Counted from the stretch's first letter, positions 25,501 through 34,372 are shown. The stretch: DNA of 64,000 nucleotides from Candidatus Rifleibacterium amylolyticum (GCA_009917695.1 JAACJG010000008.1:124001-188000); one strand, 5' to 3'. The notes: generated by a model not told the origin, from the letters alone. Numbers and translations: made by a program.

Positions 25501-26940
25501 CTCGTATTCGGTTCGCATAAGGTACAGCGAGCCAAAGCCGTCGGCACCGATCTTGTCGGGCAGTATACCGTCGGTTTGCACGTCAATTTCAGTAGGAATG
25601 CCGTTGTCACCGGTCTCGTTGCGCACAAAACGATATACTGTACCCTTGGTTGCATCATAAGCATATACGATACCACCGGTCTGCCACCACTGGTCTGATA
25701 CAGCAACGTCTGACAGTTCGTTCAACAGCATGCCTGCCGGAGCATTGGCTGCTGTCAGCCAGTTGTTTATCTGATTCAGTCCGAGAAGATAGACATAGTT
25801 ACCAGTTTCGTTACGCGAGCTGATGCCAAGAAATTTACAGGTCGTGTCGGAACCGACACCGACAAGACGGTCATTGAGATTCACACCGTCAAGCGTAAAC
25901 TGCGTGCTGCCCTGATCGCGGCGATAAAGATACGTGCGATCCACTATGGCTGAATATACGCAAGACAGATGCGGGCTTGGAACTCCGGGCATGGCAGCGC
26001 CGTCGACACGTGCGATACAACCGTCGCAGCATTCGCCGTTCATATCCATGGTGCCGGTCACTCGTGCCAGAACGTTGGCAACGTCACGTACGCGGGTTGG
26101 CGAAGTCGCGCCAGAATCGATGCGGTATCGAAAAAGTTTAAGATTGCGGTAGGCACCAAAAAGGTTTTCGCGGATCAGGCGGCGAACCCAGCCACCGCGG
26201 ATCCAGCCGTTCTGAGGCCGGTTACCGGCACAGCATGCGGCCCACGGCCCTCTGGTCGGGGGATAACCATCTGTTCTCTGGTTATACTGTTCTGACACAG
26301 GCGGCGGGTTGCTAAGAGGCCGTCTGTTAGCGCCGCCGTAGGTCCAGTTACTCCAGACAACTACATCGGCAGCGTGATAAAAGCCCTGCCCGACCGGGTA
26401 CCAGTAATAGCCGGGCATACCAGATACGGCCTCAGGAACTCGATTACATGGGTAATCTATACCACCGAAAAGAGCACTGATGGTGCCGCTGGGGTGATTG
26501 CCGCGGCCGGTCGGGCTGGCGTTTGGCTGCCCGTGAAAACGATGCACTGTCGCCGGGGGAACCTCATTGAATCCGTAAATATTGGTTGTGGCAGACATTA
26601 TGATGCGACGCTGCACTTTGGTGCCGGTCAATGGAGTCAGATCGCCTTCAACCCCGGAAAAAGTGAAAAGGTCTTTCTCTGCTACTTCCGAGGTGTAATT
26701 CCATTTCTGCGATGCTGTAAGACCGTAAGCCTCGAACGGATCATACAGTTTCTGCGAAATGCCTGTGGTGAGATTGTTCAAAGCCCATACCGCACGCTCT
26801 GAGCCTTCGCCGACCAGAAGATAACAGTCGCCATTCTGCTCATAAAAAGGGTGCAGACGTATTTCTTCAGCAAAACCGCCGCCTGCAATAAGCAGAAACA
26901 CAAATACGCCGGCAAGAACCTTCGATAAGTTCGTTTTCAT
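22552..26940 (-). CDS. Giant secreted protein (1462 aa), candidate surface or tip protein
   Basis: The signal peptide MKTNLSKVLAGVFVFLLIAGGGFAE is cleaved near residue 24. The long extracellular part is rich in Tyr, Trp, Asn and Gly. The N-terminal half has paired Cys (CCAGN, ECCDGC) and stretches that recall beta-propeller repeats, and the C-terminal half has Ig/PKD-like strands (REPGEYKILAEVEDNA). No enzyme motif or anchor is visible. An ideal AGGAGG lies 7 nt before ATG 26940, so it should be well translated. It is coupled to the first pseudopilin triad, suggesting a secreted substrate or a PilY1-like tip component; that is inference. Confidence 0.75.
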   Translation of the reverse strand: MKTNLSKVLAGVFVFLLIAGGGFAEEIRLHPFYEQNGDCYLLVGEGSERAVWALNNLTTGISQKLYDPFEAYGLTASQKWNYTSEVAEKDLFTFSGVEGDLTPLTGTKVQRRIIMSATTNIYGFNEVPPATVHRFHGQPNASPTGRGNHPSGTISALFGGIDYPCNRVPEAVSGMPGYYWYPVGQGFYHAADVVVWSNWTYGGANRRPLSNPPPVSEQYNQRTDGYPPTRGPWAACCAGNRPQNGWIRGGWVRRLIRENLFGAYRNLKLFRYRIDSGATSPTRVRDVANVLARVTGTMDMNGECCDGCIARVDGAAMPGVPSPHLSCVYSAIVDRTYLYRRDQGSTQFTLDGVNLNDRLVGVGSDTTCKFLGISSRNETGNYVYLLGLNQINNWLTAANAPAGMLLNELSDVAVSDQWWQTGGIVYAYDATKGTVYRFVRNETGDNGIPTEIDVQTDGILPDKIGADGFGSLYLMRTEYEPASTSAFVAGTQTRSYLSDILAGGIERYRAEFEQKVYKSVFVRDYYTGAINRIPGRVLLGTNVYYRDFFASDPADISTWAWVSPYGQFAPIVDANVKTELGVINSPTPPRPGNLDAQTDVWGPLVLGGSGFSDAVKEPDGSLPDDNDYWFMVENAPSPDANEVNIGNVGDNPNGGPVGQFPTTIQFSSVKFYWKIVQTHNRFGETEPATILDMESEGSSGDYLLLFPPTAGTFKVGVKVIYRYYDYTKLPVGALSNRKGDVLYPPLDQPPLVAAGDPGESGYAWSEPFTIKIVTPPENPGDRGIIMSGICEDGSVGSDMLVNYRPGPQHILGFGCANAGWDNNTCGHAQCNPATTTLPVPRFVIDGKSLVPQPPEYDKTTETWKKVYSDDAVHWSLRLRESNYNLSRGVDRIASMTATEPPRPNDPDLIEGTLVWAGGPSVTWTAELLRGSETVVNKQQVTSSPLLNLTQLRSLFPVPSEPSSYTLNVEFTRTYRYEVWQEIPRYIDGELVGSLRVRIPRAVHMKITGGAEILVTDNTPPATHLSNPEGADADVVEAFFVSNPILYGTTGEPLWATENPKAANPSTLMFVVADNNPMANQNFANGGYDSFHASVASVKARTKINFKSSNQIATFSYQTRFGLMPPPVVKDEVETEDMKKLRRHYTTGFGEASKVTAAHVTGETQFNTLTGTTGKYCKAFSYRVYTINLSDVEHFSKELVDSGGTWDYTGAWNPNMHPDHANNSNDYRSLMYGLGWNEACYASPTNILMVEPQQVGQIIVRDNDRPNVFIAARHDKKPDQAYRSPSNIKENTLPAKWVQYANGLMPGAANNGPESWEADDISVAFDSRFRMVATMSVTNVLFPEGDDLEVDVPVRFDLITADNAGDVATVSYKLYDANDVLLYDSTDSAALQYIFREPGEYKILAEVEDNAVSWPGNPAVYLPDGAGDPLVTNEKNKRKVQAVFKVVPTRLDYRVIERRRTGQ

Positions 26941-26973
26941 ACGTTACCTCCTGACATTCAGAGCAGAACGGTT

Positions 26974-28155
26974 TCAGTATTCTCTCTCACGTTGAACCGG
27001 GTCTTTTTCGACGTCCAGATACTCTCTGAGCACCTGCATAAAGGAATTCCTGACGAGCTCTGGAACTTTATAGCGCTCGAAAAGCTGGCGGGCCACCCAG
27101 GGCGTAAGGTCGGTGCCGCCGGTCAGAAAAGGCCTGCCACCGGTAAAATCAGCTACTTTCTCGGGCATGTAGTTGCGAAATTCAAGATACTGTTTCAAAT
27201 TACTGCGCATACCCAGGGAACGCCCGACCACAAGATGTTCGGGCGGCAGTGGAGAACCGTCAGGGCCGGTGAGATTCTTCTCAAGATATGGGTTGATGGT
27301 CAGATTGGCAAATGAATGAAAAAGCGAGGCGGAAACAACATCCGGAGCTTCATCAACAGCGGGAATCATTGCCAGCTTGTCTTTGCGAACCCGGGAACGC
27401 ATAGCGAAAGACGAGTCCATCACTACAGCAATTTTACTCTCCTGGGCGGCCTGCTGAATCAGAGAAGTAATTTCGTCTTTGATCTTTTTCAGCCTGGCAT
27501 CGGTTTCTTCGCCAGTCAGATAAACTGCTGTAATTGCCTTATCCTCGATTTTAACGATCTGATCGGCAATTTCTGCTATCGAACTGTTCAGCTCATCAAT
27601 CTGCTGTTGCAACTTTTCGGCCTGAGCCTGGCGCTGTTTCTCCGTGCCACTGTCGGTCAGGTGTTGCTGAATGGCTTCGAGTCGTCGCATGATATCGGCC
27701 TTTCTGGCCCGGTAAATTTTCTCTGAATTGCGATCGGTCGGACTCTGCCTCTCCAGTTCCTTGTATGCAGTCTGAAGTTCGATCTTGTTACGTTCGAGTC
27801 TTTCAAGATCACCCGGAGCAAGTACCTGTAGAGCTCGAGCCTTCTGTTGCATCAGAGCAAAACGGTCCTGCATGAGTTTCTTCTGCTTTTCACGCAGAGG
27901 CGCACATTCTTTTTCTCCTGCTTCACGCGCCTTTTTGAGGTCGGCGACAACTTTGTTAATATCTTTATCAAGCTTTTTATCGCGAAAGAACCGACCATTG
28001 GAATAATCAAAAGCAGCCATATCAGGATGCAGCATCAGCAGAATTCTGGTATCGACGCTGGCCCAGCCGCCTTCTGTTTGGCAATCAGCGATTGCAGGCG
28101 CAAACAGGCTCAGTATAACTGTTGCAATTACAATTAAGAACAGGTTGGTTTTCAT
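26974..28155 (-). CDS. Exported coiled-coil protein, Skp/OmpH-like (copy 1)
   Basis: 393 residues with signal peptide (LIVIATVILSLFAPAIA). An early motif VDTRILLMLHPDMAAFDY is followed by a long charged coiled coil (about residues 60-200) and the Skp-like end of such a coil (SKIAVVMDSSFAM at about 245-257). A roughly 140-residue extension follows. The layout resembles OmpH/Skp periplasmic chaperones but is much longer. It shares its N-terminal motif with the next gene upstream in the operon, so the two are probably paralogues. ATG overlaps the upstream stop by 4 nt. Confidence 0.75.
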   Translation of the reverse strand: MKTNLFLIVIATVILSLFAPAIADCQTEGGWASVDTRILLMLHPDMAAFDYSNGRFFRDKKLDKDINKVVADLKKAREAGEKECAPLREKQKKLMQDRFALMQQKARALQVLAPGDLERLERNKIELQTAYKELERQSPTDRNSEKIYRARKADIMRRLEAIQQHLTDSGTEKQRQAQAEKLQQQIDELNSSIAEIADQIVKIEDKAITAVYLTGEETDARLKKIKDEITSLIQQAAQESKIAVVMDSSFAMRSRVRKDKLAMIPAVDEAPDVVSASLFHSFANLTINPYLEKNLTGPDGSPLPPEHLVVGRSLGMRSNLKQYLEFRNYMPEKVADFTGGRPFLTGGTDLTPWVARQLFERYKVPELVRNSFMQVLREYLDVEKDPVQREREY

Positions 28156-28907
28156 TTATTCTGCCCCTTTGTCCGCTCCTCGAGCAATTTTATGGCTTCA
28201 AGTCTGACGTCGGTAACGCCAACAGGAAAAATCTGCGCATCGACACCCAGTTGCCCTGCCCAGAATTCGCTGGCTTCGGCCAGCCACTCATGTATTCGCG
28301 CATCGGGTTTGTCATTTTTCCAGATTCCGGCATGCAGGTTCTTTACCAGCAATTCTGAGCGCAACCCGCGTGGATCAGCAACCGGCAGGAAGTCGCAGAC
28401 ATCGATGACCAGTTCAGTCTGGCGTCTCTCTTTCAGCTGCTTGATTACGGCTCTGACATCAGACATAATCTGGTTGACCTGCGGGTAGATCGAAGCGGCA
28501 GGAGTAACTCCAGGTTGCCCGGGCACCAGACGGGCCATATATGCCCGCATCTTCATTTCGCCGACACGCTTCTCTTTTTCGCGTTTTTCGGCAAGAAAGT
28601 TGCGCTCGACCAGCATACGATCGGGCAGCGGAACATCTTTCAGCCTTTCCCGCAGTATCTGGGGAGCTTGCGACAGCCATTTATCAATGTTCTGAATTTC
28701 GGCAACCAGCTCGTCGACGCCACGCTGGCCACCATCAACATATTCTGACGGGGTATTGCGGAAGCGGTTCGTGGCGTAATCGAACTGAGCAAACAAAGGA
28801 TGAGCAAGAAAAAGCAGCCTGGTATCAAGCATTACCGGGTCACCGGCTAGCAAAATACTCGGCAGACAAAACAAAAACGCGACCACCAGTAAGTTTCGGT
28901 TCGACAC
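28152..28907 (-). CDS. Exported helical protein, Skp/OmpH-like (copy 2)
   Basis: About 251 residues with signal peptide (NLLVVAFLFCLPSILLAG). MLDTRLLFLAHPLFAQFDY near the mature start matches the motif of the 393-residue neighbour. A helical region with many Lys, Arg and Glu follows, and ELVIDVCDF is the counterpart of the Skp-like VxDxxF end. Two GTGs are possible: at 28916 the Shine-Dalgarno GAGG would overlap the codon, while at 28907 it is 8 nt upstream, so 28907 is chosen. It begins the export operon that continues to the pseudopilins. Confidence 0.72.
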   Translation of the reverse strand: MSNRNLLVVAFLFCLPSILLAGDPVMLDTRLLFLAHPLFAQFDYATNRFRNTPSEYVDGGQRGVDELVAEIQNIDKWLSQAPQILRERLKDVPLPDRMLVERNFLAEKREKEKRVGEMKMRAYMARLVPGQPGVTPAASIYPQVNQIMSDVRAVIKQLKERRQTELVIDVCDFLPVADPRGLRSELLVKNLHAGIWKNDKPDARIHEWLAEASEFWAGQLGVDAQIFPVGVTDVRLEAIKLLEERTKGQNK

Positions 28908-28999
28908 TGCTGGCACCTCTAATTCTGATATATATACAGTTACACCCGTCCTATTATCATCTTAACAAGGTAGACAATATGCGGCAATGAAAAATATTT

Positions 29000-29791
29000 T
29001 TACGGTGTAACAAAATACTTTTCTGCCAGCAATAACTTTTTCATGGCAGAAAATTCATTGTATAGCGTGAGATAGGCGGTAAGGGTTTGCCGACTGAAAG
29101 CCCCGCCGTCAGCAGAGGCGGATTCTTTAAGTCGCTTGAAATTATCCGCCAGCGAAGCAGCTTTTTCTTTTATGTCGACAGTCTCCGGCAAATTCAGACC
29201 AGTCAGAGCTGTTATAAAATCGGCATTGGCAATTGCGTTGCGACTCTGCTCGAAAAATAGCGGCAGAGGCCGCAAGCCCAGCAGAAGTATTTCAAAGCCG
29301 AGAAACTGCTTCATACGCTGGTTCCCGTTGATCATGGCGGCCAGCAGAGACATGCGACTGACACATATTTCGAGCCGGTCATGAACGTCTTCAAGTTGAC
29401 GCGCTGCAATCTGCTGGCGAACGAAACCAAGGTCACGTGATATATCCACGAGCAGAGAACTGAATCCGGCATCTTCAGCCGCCTGTCCGGGCGGATTTGA
29501 AGTAATCTGAGCAGCCACATAAAGCCAGCTGTCCATGGCCTCATGATGTAATTTTTCGGCAGCAGCATGATTAAATGCCTGCGACAGGGTTGCGGTCACC
29601 TGCATTTTGCTCGAAATCACCAGCAGTTTTTCGTTAATTTCCGCCTGTGCGCTCGAACCTGTCATCAACTCGAGCAGGGTGTTATCGCATGCGGGCAATC
29701 TGAATGGAAAAATGAAGACCAGATACAAAAAAAACAACAACGTCGGGATCTTTGCCGGCACTGCCAATCTGCTGAAGACTTGCTCCATCAC
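29000..29791 (-). CDS. Exported helical hypothetical protein
   Basis: 263 residues. An N-terminal hydrophobic stretch (IPTLLFFLYLVFIFPF) serves as signal or anchor, and a Cys appears soon after (PACDN). The rest is nearly all alpha-helical, with no recognised domain. ATG 29791 overlaps the end of the TPR gene by 4 nt, so the two are coupled. A helical periplasmic protein is the most that can be said. Confidence 0.7.
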   Translation of the reverse strand: MMEQVFSRLAVPAKIPTLLFFLYLVFIFPFRLPACDNTLLELMTGSSAQAEINEKLLVISSKMQVTATLSQAFNHAAAEKLHHEAMDSWLYVAAQITSNPPGQAAEDAGFSSLLVDISRDLGFVRQQIAARQLEDVHDRLEICVSRMSLLAAMINGNQRMKQFLGFEILLLGLRPLPLFFEQSRNAIANADFITALTGLNLPETVDIKEKAASLADNFKRLKESASADGGAFSRQTLTAYLTLYNEFSAMKKLLLAEKYFVTP

Positions 29792-31383
29792 AACCCTGGA
29801 ATCGGCGGCCCGGGTGTAACTGCTGGCAGAATCTCAGCCTGCGACAATCTGGTGATATCAGCCTGAATTCCTTCCGCGAGGGAAGATTCGGGAAATTTTT
29901 CTACGATCTTCTCATAGGCCTTCAGCGCCCCGGCATTGTCCGAGACCGATTCGAGATACATGGCATATTTCAGATGGGCTGAAGGCAGGCCGGCGGCGCC
30001 ATCAAGATACTTTTTCCAGTGAGTTTTTGCCTGTTCGTGGTCACCCGCTGCAGCCGCCATAGTTGCTCGCAGATAATCGATCTGAGGTGACGGTGCAACA
30101 GCGGCGGCAGCCTCGATATGGCTGGCAGCGGCAGAGGTGTTTCCTGCCATGATCATTCCTTCGGCAAGAACCAGTCTTGCTTCGACGAAATCTGGCCAGA
30201 CATCGAGAATCTGCTGAGCCTCCTGCATGGCCGGTTCTACCTGAAAATTGCGCAGCATTGCCAATGCGTAGTTCAGCCTGTATTCAGGGTTGCCGGGAGA
30301 ACCGTCATATGCCGCCCGCGCTTCGGCAAGGGCTTCTGAATACAGACGATTCTCCATGAGAATCTGCGATCTGACATATCTTGCGCGAGTATTAGAAGGG
30401 TTATCACTCAAAACCTTGTTAACAATCTCAGCCGATTCTTCAATCAATCCCTGGGCCAGCTTAACCAGAGCCAGACCAACTTTTGCTTCTGTATAATCAG
30501 GGTTGGCCTTGATAACCGACTGGTACATCTGCTCAGATTCGCCTGGGCGGCTGGTTCTGATGTATATGTCGGCCAGGTTGATCCGGGCAAAAGCATCGTC
30601 TTTTATCTTTAAAGCCTGTTCGAAATGCTTTTCAGCCTGAGCAAGCATCTGTCGATTGAGATAACTTGAACCGGCAAAAAAACAGGCATCGAAATTGTCG
30701 GGTTTTAGTTTTAGCGAGGCCTCGAAATGATCGGTGGCAGCAGCAAATTCGCCCTGGTTGAAATGAAGCATGCCAAGGTAATATTTTGCCGCAGCGTTTT
30801 CCGGTTCAGCGGCTATCAGCTTTGTCAGCTCTTCAGAAGCTTGGTCGTAACGCTCATCTTCGATCATTTCTGCTATCCGTTCGATAAGGGTGAGCGGCCT
30901 GGGCGCCGACTTGCTGCGACGCATCTCGCGCGGACGACTTACCGGCGGGGTATAAACTTTATACTCGGGCTCTGCTGGTTGCGATGAATACTCATTCAGC
31001 AAAACCGACTGCTGTTGTTCACCAAGCATGCGCTGGCTGAATTCAGCGATAAGATCAAGATAAAGTCGGTGCCCGGGATACCTGGCAGCCAGCACCCTGG
31101 CGTGCTCAAGTGCCTTTTCATGCTCGCCAACCAGAGAATAACTGTAAGCAAGATAATACCTTGCCTGATCGTGTTCGGGCATCATCTGAACGATCTGGCC
31201 AAGGTAATCTATCGCACTGCGATAATCACCGTCGGCATAGTGTTCTATACCCTGGTTATAGATGTTGTTGGCCAGAGAAAGATTCTGCGCAGACAAAGAT
31301 GGAACCAGCGCACTTGCAAGCAGCACCAGAACCATAATAAAGCGGACAGGAAAACAGCTCAATACAGCATGATTATTGCTCAT
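29788..31383 (-). CDS. Exported TPR protein
   Basis: 531 residues with signal peptide (FIMVLVLLASALVPSLSA). At least nine tetratricopeptide repeats run from about residue 35 to 510 (for example AKYYLGMLHFNQGEFAAATD and ARINLADIYIRTSRPGESEQ), interrupted by a Pro/Arg/Ser segment at about 145-165. It is probably periplasmic and a scaffold. ATG 31383 has no Shine-Dalgarno and lies 8 nt after a -10 element, so its transcript may be leaderless. It is followed by the coupled 263-residue gene. Confidence 0.85.
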   Translation of the reverse strand: MSNNHAVLSCFPVRFIMVLVLLASALVPSLSAQNLSLANNIYNQGIEHYADGDYRSAIDYLGQIVQMMPEHDQARYYLAYSYSLVGEHEKALEHARVLAARYPGHRLYLDLIAEFSQRMLGEQQQSVLLNEYSSQPAEPEYKVYTPPVSRPREMRRSKSAPRPLTLIERIAEMIEDERYDQASEELTKLIAAEPENAAAKYYLGMLHFNQGEFAAATDHFEASLKLKPDNFDACFFAGSSYLNRQMLAQAEKHFEQALKIKDDAFARINLADIYIRTSRPGESEQMYQSVIKANPDYTEAKVGLALVKLAQGLIEESAEIVNKVLSDNPSNTRARYVRSQILMENRLYSEALAEARAAYDGSPGNPEYRLNYALAMLRNFQVEPAMQEAQQILDVWPDFVEARLVLAEGMIMAGNTSAAASHIEAAAAVAPSPQIDYLRATMAAAAGDHEQAKTHWKKYLDGAAGLPSAHLKYAMYLESVSDNAGALKAYEKIVEKFPESSLAEGIQADITRLSQAEILPAVTPGPPIPGL

Positions 31384-31391
31384 TGCTGATA

Positions 31392-31420
31392 AGCTTAACC
31401 GAAAGGGTGGCTGCTGTCAA
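31392..31420 (-). promoter_or_regulatory. Sigma70-type promoter of the exported TPR gene, probably leaderless
   Basis: A perfect -35 TTGACA (31415-31420) is followed, 17 nt on, by a weaker -10 TAAGCT (31392-31397) on the minus strand. ATG 31383 is 8 nt downstream of the -10, so transcription would start within about two bases of it. No Shine-Dalgarno is present. Confidence 0.5.
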
Positions 31421-31429
31421 ACAGACAAC

Positions 31430-32158
31430 TTATTTTACAATTATGCGATAATTGCGCGGCATTTTGAATTCATACTTCTGAACTTCGGTCTGCTCAGAGC
31501 CTTTTTCAGAAGCAGATTCAAGCGAAGTCTCGGTGTTGGTAGAAGGGGTTGAAGGCTTTGCATAACTGCCAGAAGATTTCGGGGCGCTTTCGACACTGCT
31601 TTCAAGAGCTGCCTTACTCTGAGTAAGCAGCTCAGAAGAGCTCACGGTCATAGATTCGCTGTTGGAGTGTGATGTTTCAGGCAATTGCGCCTTCCTGTCG
31701 TTTGGATGATCGTTTTCAGGGGCAGACACAGGCTCTTCTGAGCCCTTAACGTCATTTTCTGCCGCTTCTTTGGCTTTCATAACCTTGACAAGAGTGAATA
31801 CAGTTTTCTGGGTTCTATAATTGGTCAGCGCCTTTTCAAGCATGGCTCCAGGCTGATAATCAGCAGGGAATTGCTCTGATTGTGGAACGGAGACCCGCCA
31901 ATGTGCCAAAGAATCATCGGTGGCATCAGGTTTTCCGTAGACACTGGTGCGGTATCGCGTCAGTACAGATTGCAACTCGCGGCCAGGAACATATTGTCCG
32001 TCAGTCGATTCATTATCTTCGATCTGCAGGCTCTGGCTTACCCTGGCCCGCATTTCTTCGATGGCGGCACGTGCTTCCAGAGAAAGCGCGGCATCAGTGC
32101 GGGCTGTAAAAAAAAGGATAATCGCAGTTAAAATAATGATAAATCTGCTGTGTTTCAA
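31430..32158 (-). CDS. Exported hypothetical protein with Ser/Glu-rich tail
   Basis: 242 residues with signal peptide (FIIILTAIILFFTARTDA). The mature part starts with a short helix (LSLEARAAIEEMRARVSQSL), has no recognised domain, and ends in a Ser/Thr/Glu-rich low-complexity stretch (about 140-225) before a basic end. The start codon is TTG 32158, preceded by GGGGGA at 8-9 nt, and a promoter lies just upstream (32194-32222). It is not coupled to the neighbours. Confidence 0.7.
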   Translation of the reverse strand: MKHSRFIIILTAIILFFTARTDAALSLEARAAIEEMRARVSQSLQIEDNESTDGQYVPGRELQSVLTRYRTSVYGKPDATDDSLAHWRVSVPQSEQFPADYQPGAMLEKALTNYRTQKTVFTLVKVMKAKEAAENDVKGSEEPVSAPENDHPNDRKAQLPETSHSNSESMTVSSSELLTQSKAALESSVESAPKSSGSYAKPSTPSTNTETSLESASEKGSEQTEVQKYEFKMPRNYRIIVK

Positions 32159-32193
32159 GACTCATTCCCCCGATTTTATGTACACTCTGTCTG

Positions 32194-32222
32194 ATATTAA
32201 ATCTAAAAAAAAACGGATGCAA
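32194..32222 (-). promoter_or_regulatory. Sigma70-type promoter of the 242-aa gene
   Basis: TTGCAT (32217-32222) and TAATAT (32194-32199) are separated by 17 nt on the minus strand, in the gap after the cyclase gene. The expected start is about 30 nt before the TTG start codon at 32158. Confidence 0.45.
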
Positions 32223-32239
32223 CTAAAATTTTGTGATTA

Positions 32240-34372
32240 TCAGAAGATCGGCATGCCACACTTTGTGCAGAATTTTTCCTGCATATCGTTTTCATGGCCG
32301 CAGTTCTGACATTCGATTTTCTTAACCTGATCGAGCTTGATATTCTGCTTCATGTCCTCTTCCTTCATGCCTGGAGGAGGTTTTACCGGCACGGGTTCCT
32401 GCGCGGGCTGAGGCTTTTCTGACTCGATTCCAGAGGCGATATGAACGATGCTCTTGCCCAGAAGTTCGCTGAAATCGACATCAGGCTTAACTCCTGTCAC
32501 TTGAAAGATCTCGATGGGCATAGATTTACCCTTAACCATTATCGATTCGCGCTGGGTTATCTCAAAATAGGGCTCGACTCTCTCATAGGTCGAGCGGGTT
32601 ATAAACAGTTCCATCGGTTTTGCCGCGGACATAACACGCGCAGCCAGGTTGACGTTATCGCCGATAACCGTGTATGAAAGCTGCTTTTCACTGCCCATAT
32701 AACCTGCCGTAACTATGCCGGTATTGATACCAATACCAATGCTGATAACTGGTTTGCCCTGCTCTTTCCACATTTCCTGTAGTTCTCGCAGAGCGTCAAG
32801 CATGTGAACACCGGTAAGAACAGCTCGAATCGGGTCATCGTCGCGCGCTACCGGGGCGCCAAACAATGCCATGAGTTCGTCGCCTACATATTTGTCGAGG
32901 GTGCCGTCCAGTTCCATCAGAATATCTGTCATACGCGTGAAATAGACGTTAAGCTGTTCAACTATGTCGGTTGGATCCATACCTTCAGACATTTTGGTAA
33001 AACCGCGAATGTCGGAGAAAAACATGGTGACTTCGCACTTGCTGCCGCCAAGCTTGAGACCAGAGGGATCCGACATGATCAGTTCGGCAACGCTTGGCGA
33101 AACGATACGGGAAAGGCTGCCCTTGAGTTCTTCGTTTTTCTTGAGCTGGTCTTCGCTCAATTTCTGCGCCGATACCAGATCAGCCATGGTGGCCGAATAC
33201 AACTTGGCGTTTTTCATAACGAGGCCGGCGATATCTGCACAGGTTGACAACAGGTTCTGGTCGTCACGCGTATAATCAGGATTAGCCATCTGCTCAACAT
33301 TGATTACGGCAAACATCTTGCCTTCGGCATAGATAGGCGCACACAAAATCGATTTTACCGTGCCCTGACCGACCAGTCCCTTGGTTTTCGGATCCATTTC
33401 GCACTCTTTTACCCCAAGAGCTCCGGCGCCGCCAGTGACTTCGTTCACCTTCTGATGAAGAAGATGAGTTATCATACAGGTTTCCTCATGTGGAATTTCG
33501 AGGTCCTTGTAATCTTTCGGCTTCATTCCGGCAGCAGTAACTATTCTGAATTTGCCTTCTTTATCGTCATTGATCAACAGCTGAACTTTGGTGGCATCGA
33601 GACCTTTGGTAATAATTTCGATGATGTTGTTGAATATCTGATCGCGATCAAGGCTTTTGGCCAGGTTTTTAATACGCATCAGCGTAGTTCCAAGGCGCAT
33701 CGAACGCTTGCTGAATTCATCCTTGATTTCGCGCATTTCTCTTTCCATGCGCTCTTCAGCTGTCTCATCGGGGCGCGCCGCTGGTTTGCCGCCGGCAGCT
33801 GCCGCCTTGGCATCTGCAGCCTTCGGTTCAGCCGGTTTGACCCCAGCCTTTTTATCGAGATCACCCATTGTGTTATCTTTGGCAGCGCTCTTCTTTTCTT
33901 GTTCTTCGCGATATTTGGCTGCTGCCGTCGGATCTACTCTTGTTTTAAGCGGGCCACCACCGCCACCGCCACTGCCTGATCTGCCACCACCCGAAAGTTT
34001 TGCCTGTTCGTATCTGAAAAAAAGAAACACGACAAAACCCGCAGAGAACAGCACCAGAATGGAATATACTTCCCACCAGTCTTCGATCGGGTATTGCTGT
34101 GGCTTGAATTTGAACGCCAGCGTAGCCGCCGCCAACAACAGGGGCAGAAAAAACGAAAGTAACGTGGTCGCGGCTTTTTCGCCAAGAACGCCGAGTACGC
34201 CAACAATAGCAAGAATGTAAAAATAAGAAAAAATCACCCCAAGATTCTTGGGAAGCTTATCGGTAAATACCATGTAAGCAACGCCAATAACCGCAACACT
34301 GCCAAGAAATCCGAGGATATCCGGCAGGCGGTCCTTGAGGGTTTTGGGTTGATCGGAAATCAGATCGGCCAT
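32240..34372 (-). CDS. Adenylate/guanylate cyclase with GAF domain and zinc ribbon
   Basis: 710 residues. About four N-terminal helices (20-130) are followed by a charged linker, a GAF domain (about 235-395) and a class III cyclase domain (about 440-640). Its two metal-binding Asp residues lie in FFSDIRGFT and YVGDELMALFG, and the NLAARV segment carries the expected Asn and Arg. A C-terminal zinc ribbon CQNCG...CTKCG (about 685-708) is unusual for a cyclase. It should make cAMP or cGMP from ATP or GTP in response to a GAF ligand; substrate specificity cannot be read from the sequence by eye. Confidence 0.9.
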   Translation of the reverse strand: MADLISDQPKTLKDRLPDILGFLGSVAVIGVAYMVFTDKLPKNLGVIFSYFYILAIVGVLGVLGEKAATTLLSFFLPLLLAAATLAFKFKPQQYPIEDWWEVYSILVLFSAGFVVFLFFRYEQAKLSGGGRSGSGGGGGGPLKTRVDPTAAAKYREEQEKKSAAKDNTMGDLDKKAGVKPAEPKAADAKAAAAGGKPAARPDETAEERMEREMREIKDEFSKRSMRLGTTLMRIKNLAKSLDRDQIFNNIIEIITKGLDATKVQLLINDDKEGKFRIVTAAGMKPKDYKDLEIPHEETCMITHLLHQKVNEVTGGAGALGVKECEMDPKTKGLVGQGTVKSILCAPIYAEGKMFAVINVEQMANPDYTRDDQNLLSTCADIAGLVMKNAKLYSATMADLVSAQKLSEDQLKKNEELKGSLSRIVSPSVAELIMSDPSGLKLGGSKCEVTMFFSDIRGFTKMSEGMDPTDIVEQLNVYFTRMTDILMELDGTLDKYVGDELMALFGAPVARDDDPIRAVLTGVHMLDALRELQEMWKEQGKPVISIGIGINTGIVTAGYMGSEKQLSYTVIGDNVNLAARVMSAAKPMELFITRSTYERVEPYFEITQRESIMVKGKSMPIEIFQVTGVKPDVDFSELLGKSIVHIASGIESEKPQPAQEPVPVKPPPGMKEEDMKQNIKLDQVKKIECQNCGHENDMQEKFCTKCGMPIF

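Noticed and set aside
13850-28907. Complete type II secretion or type IV pilus locus
   Set aside because: No assembly ATPase, inner-membrane platform, secretin or prepilin peptidase gene is found in the window.
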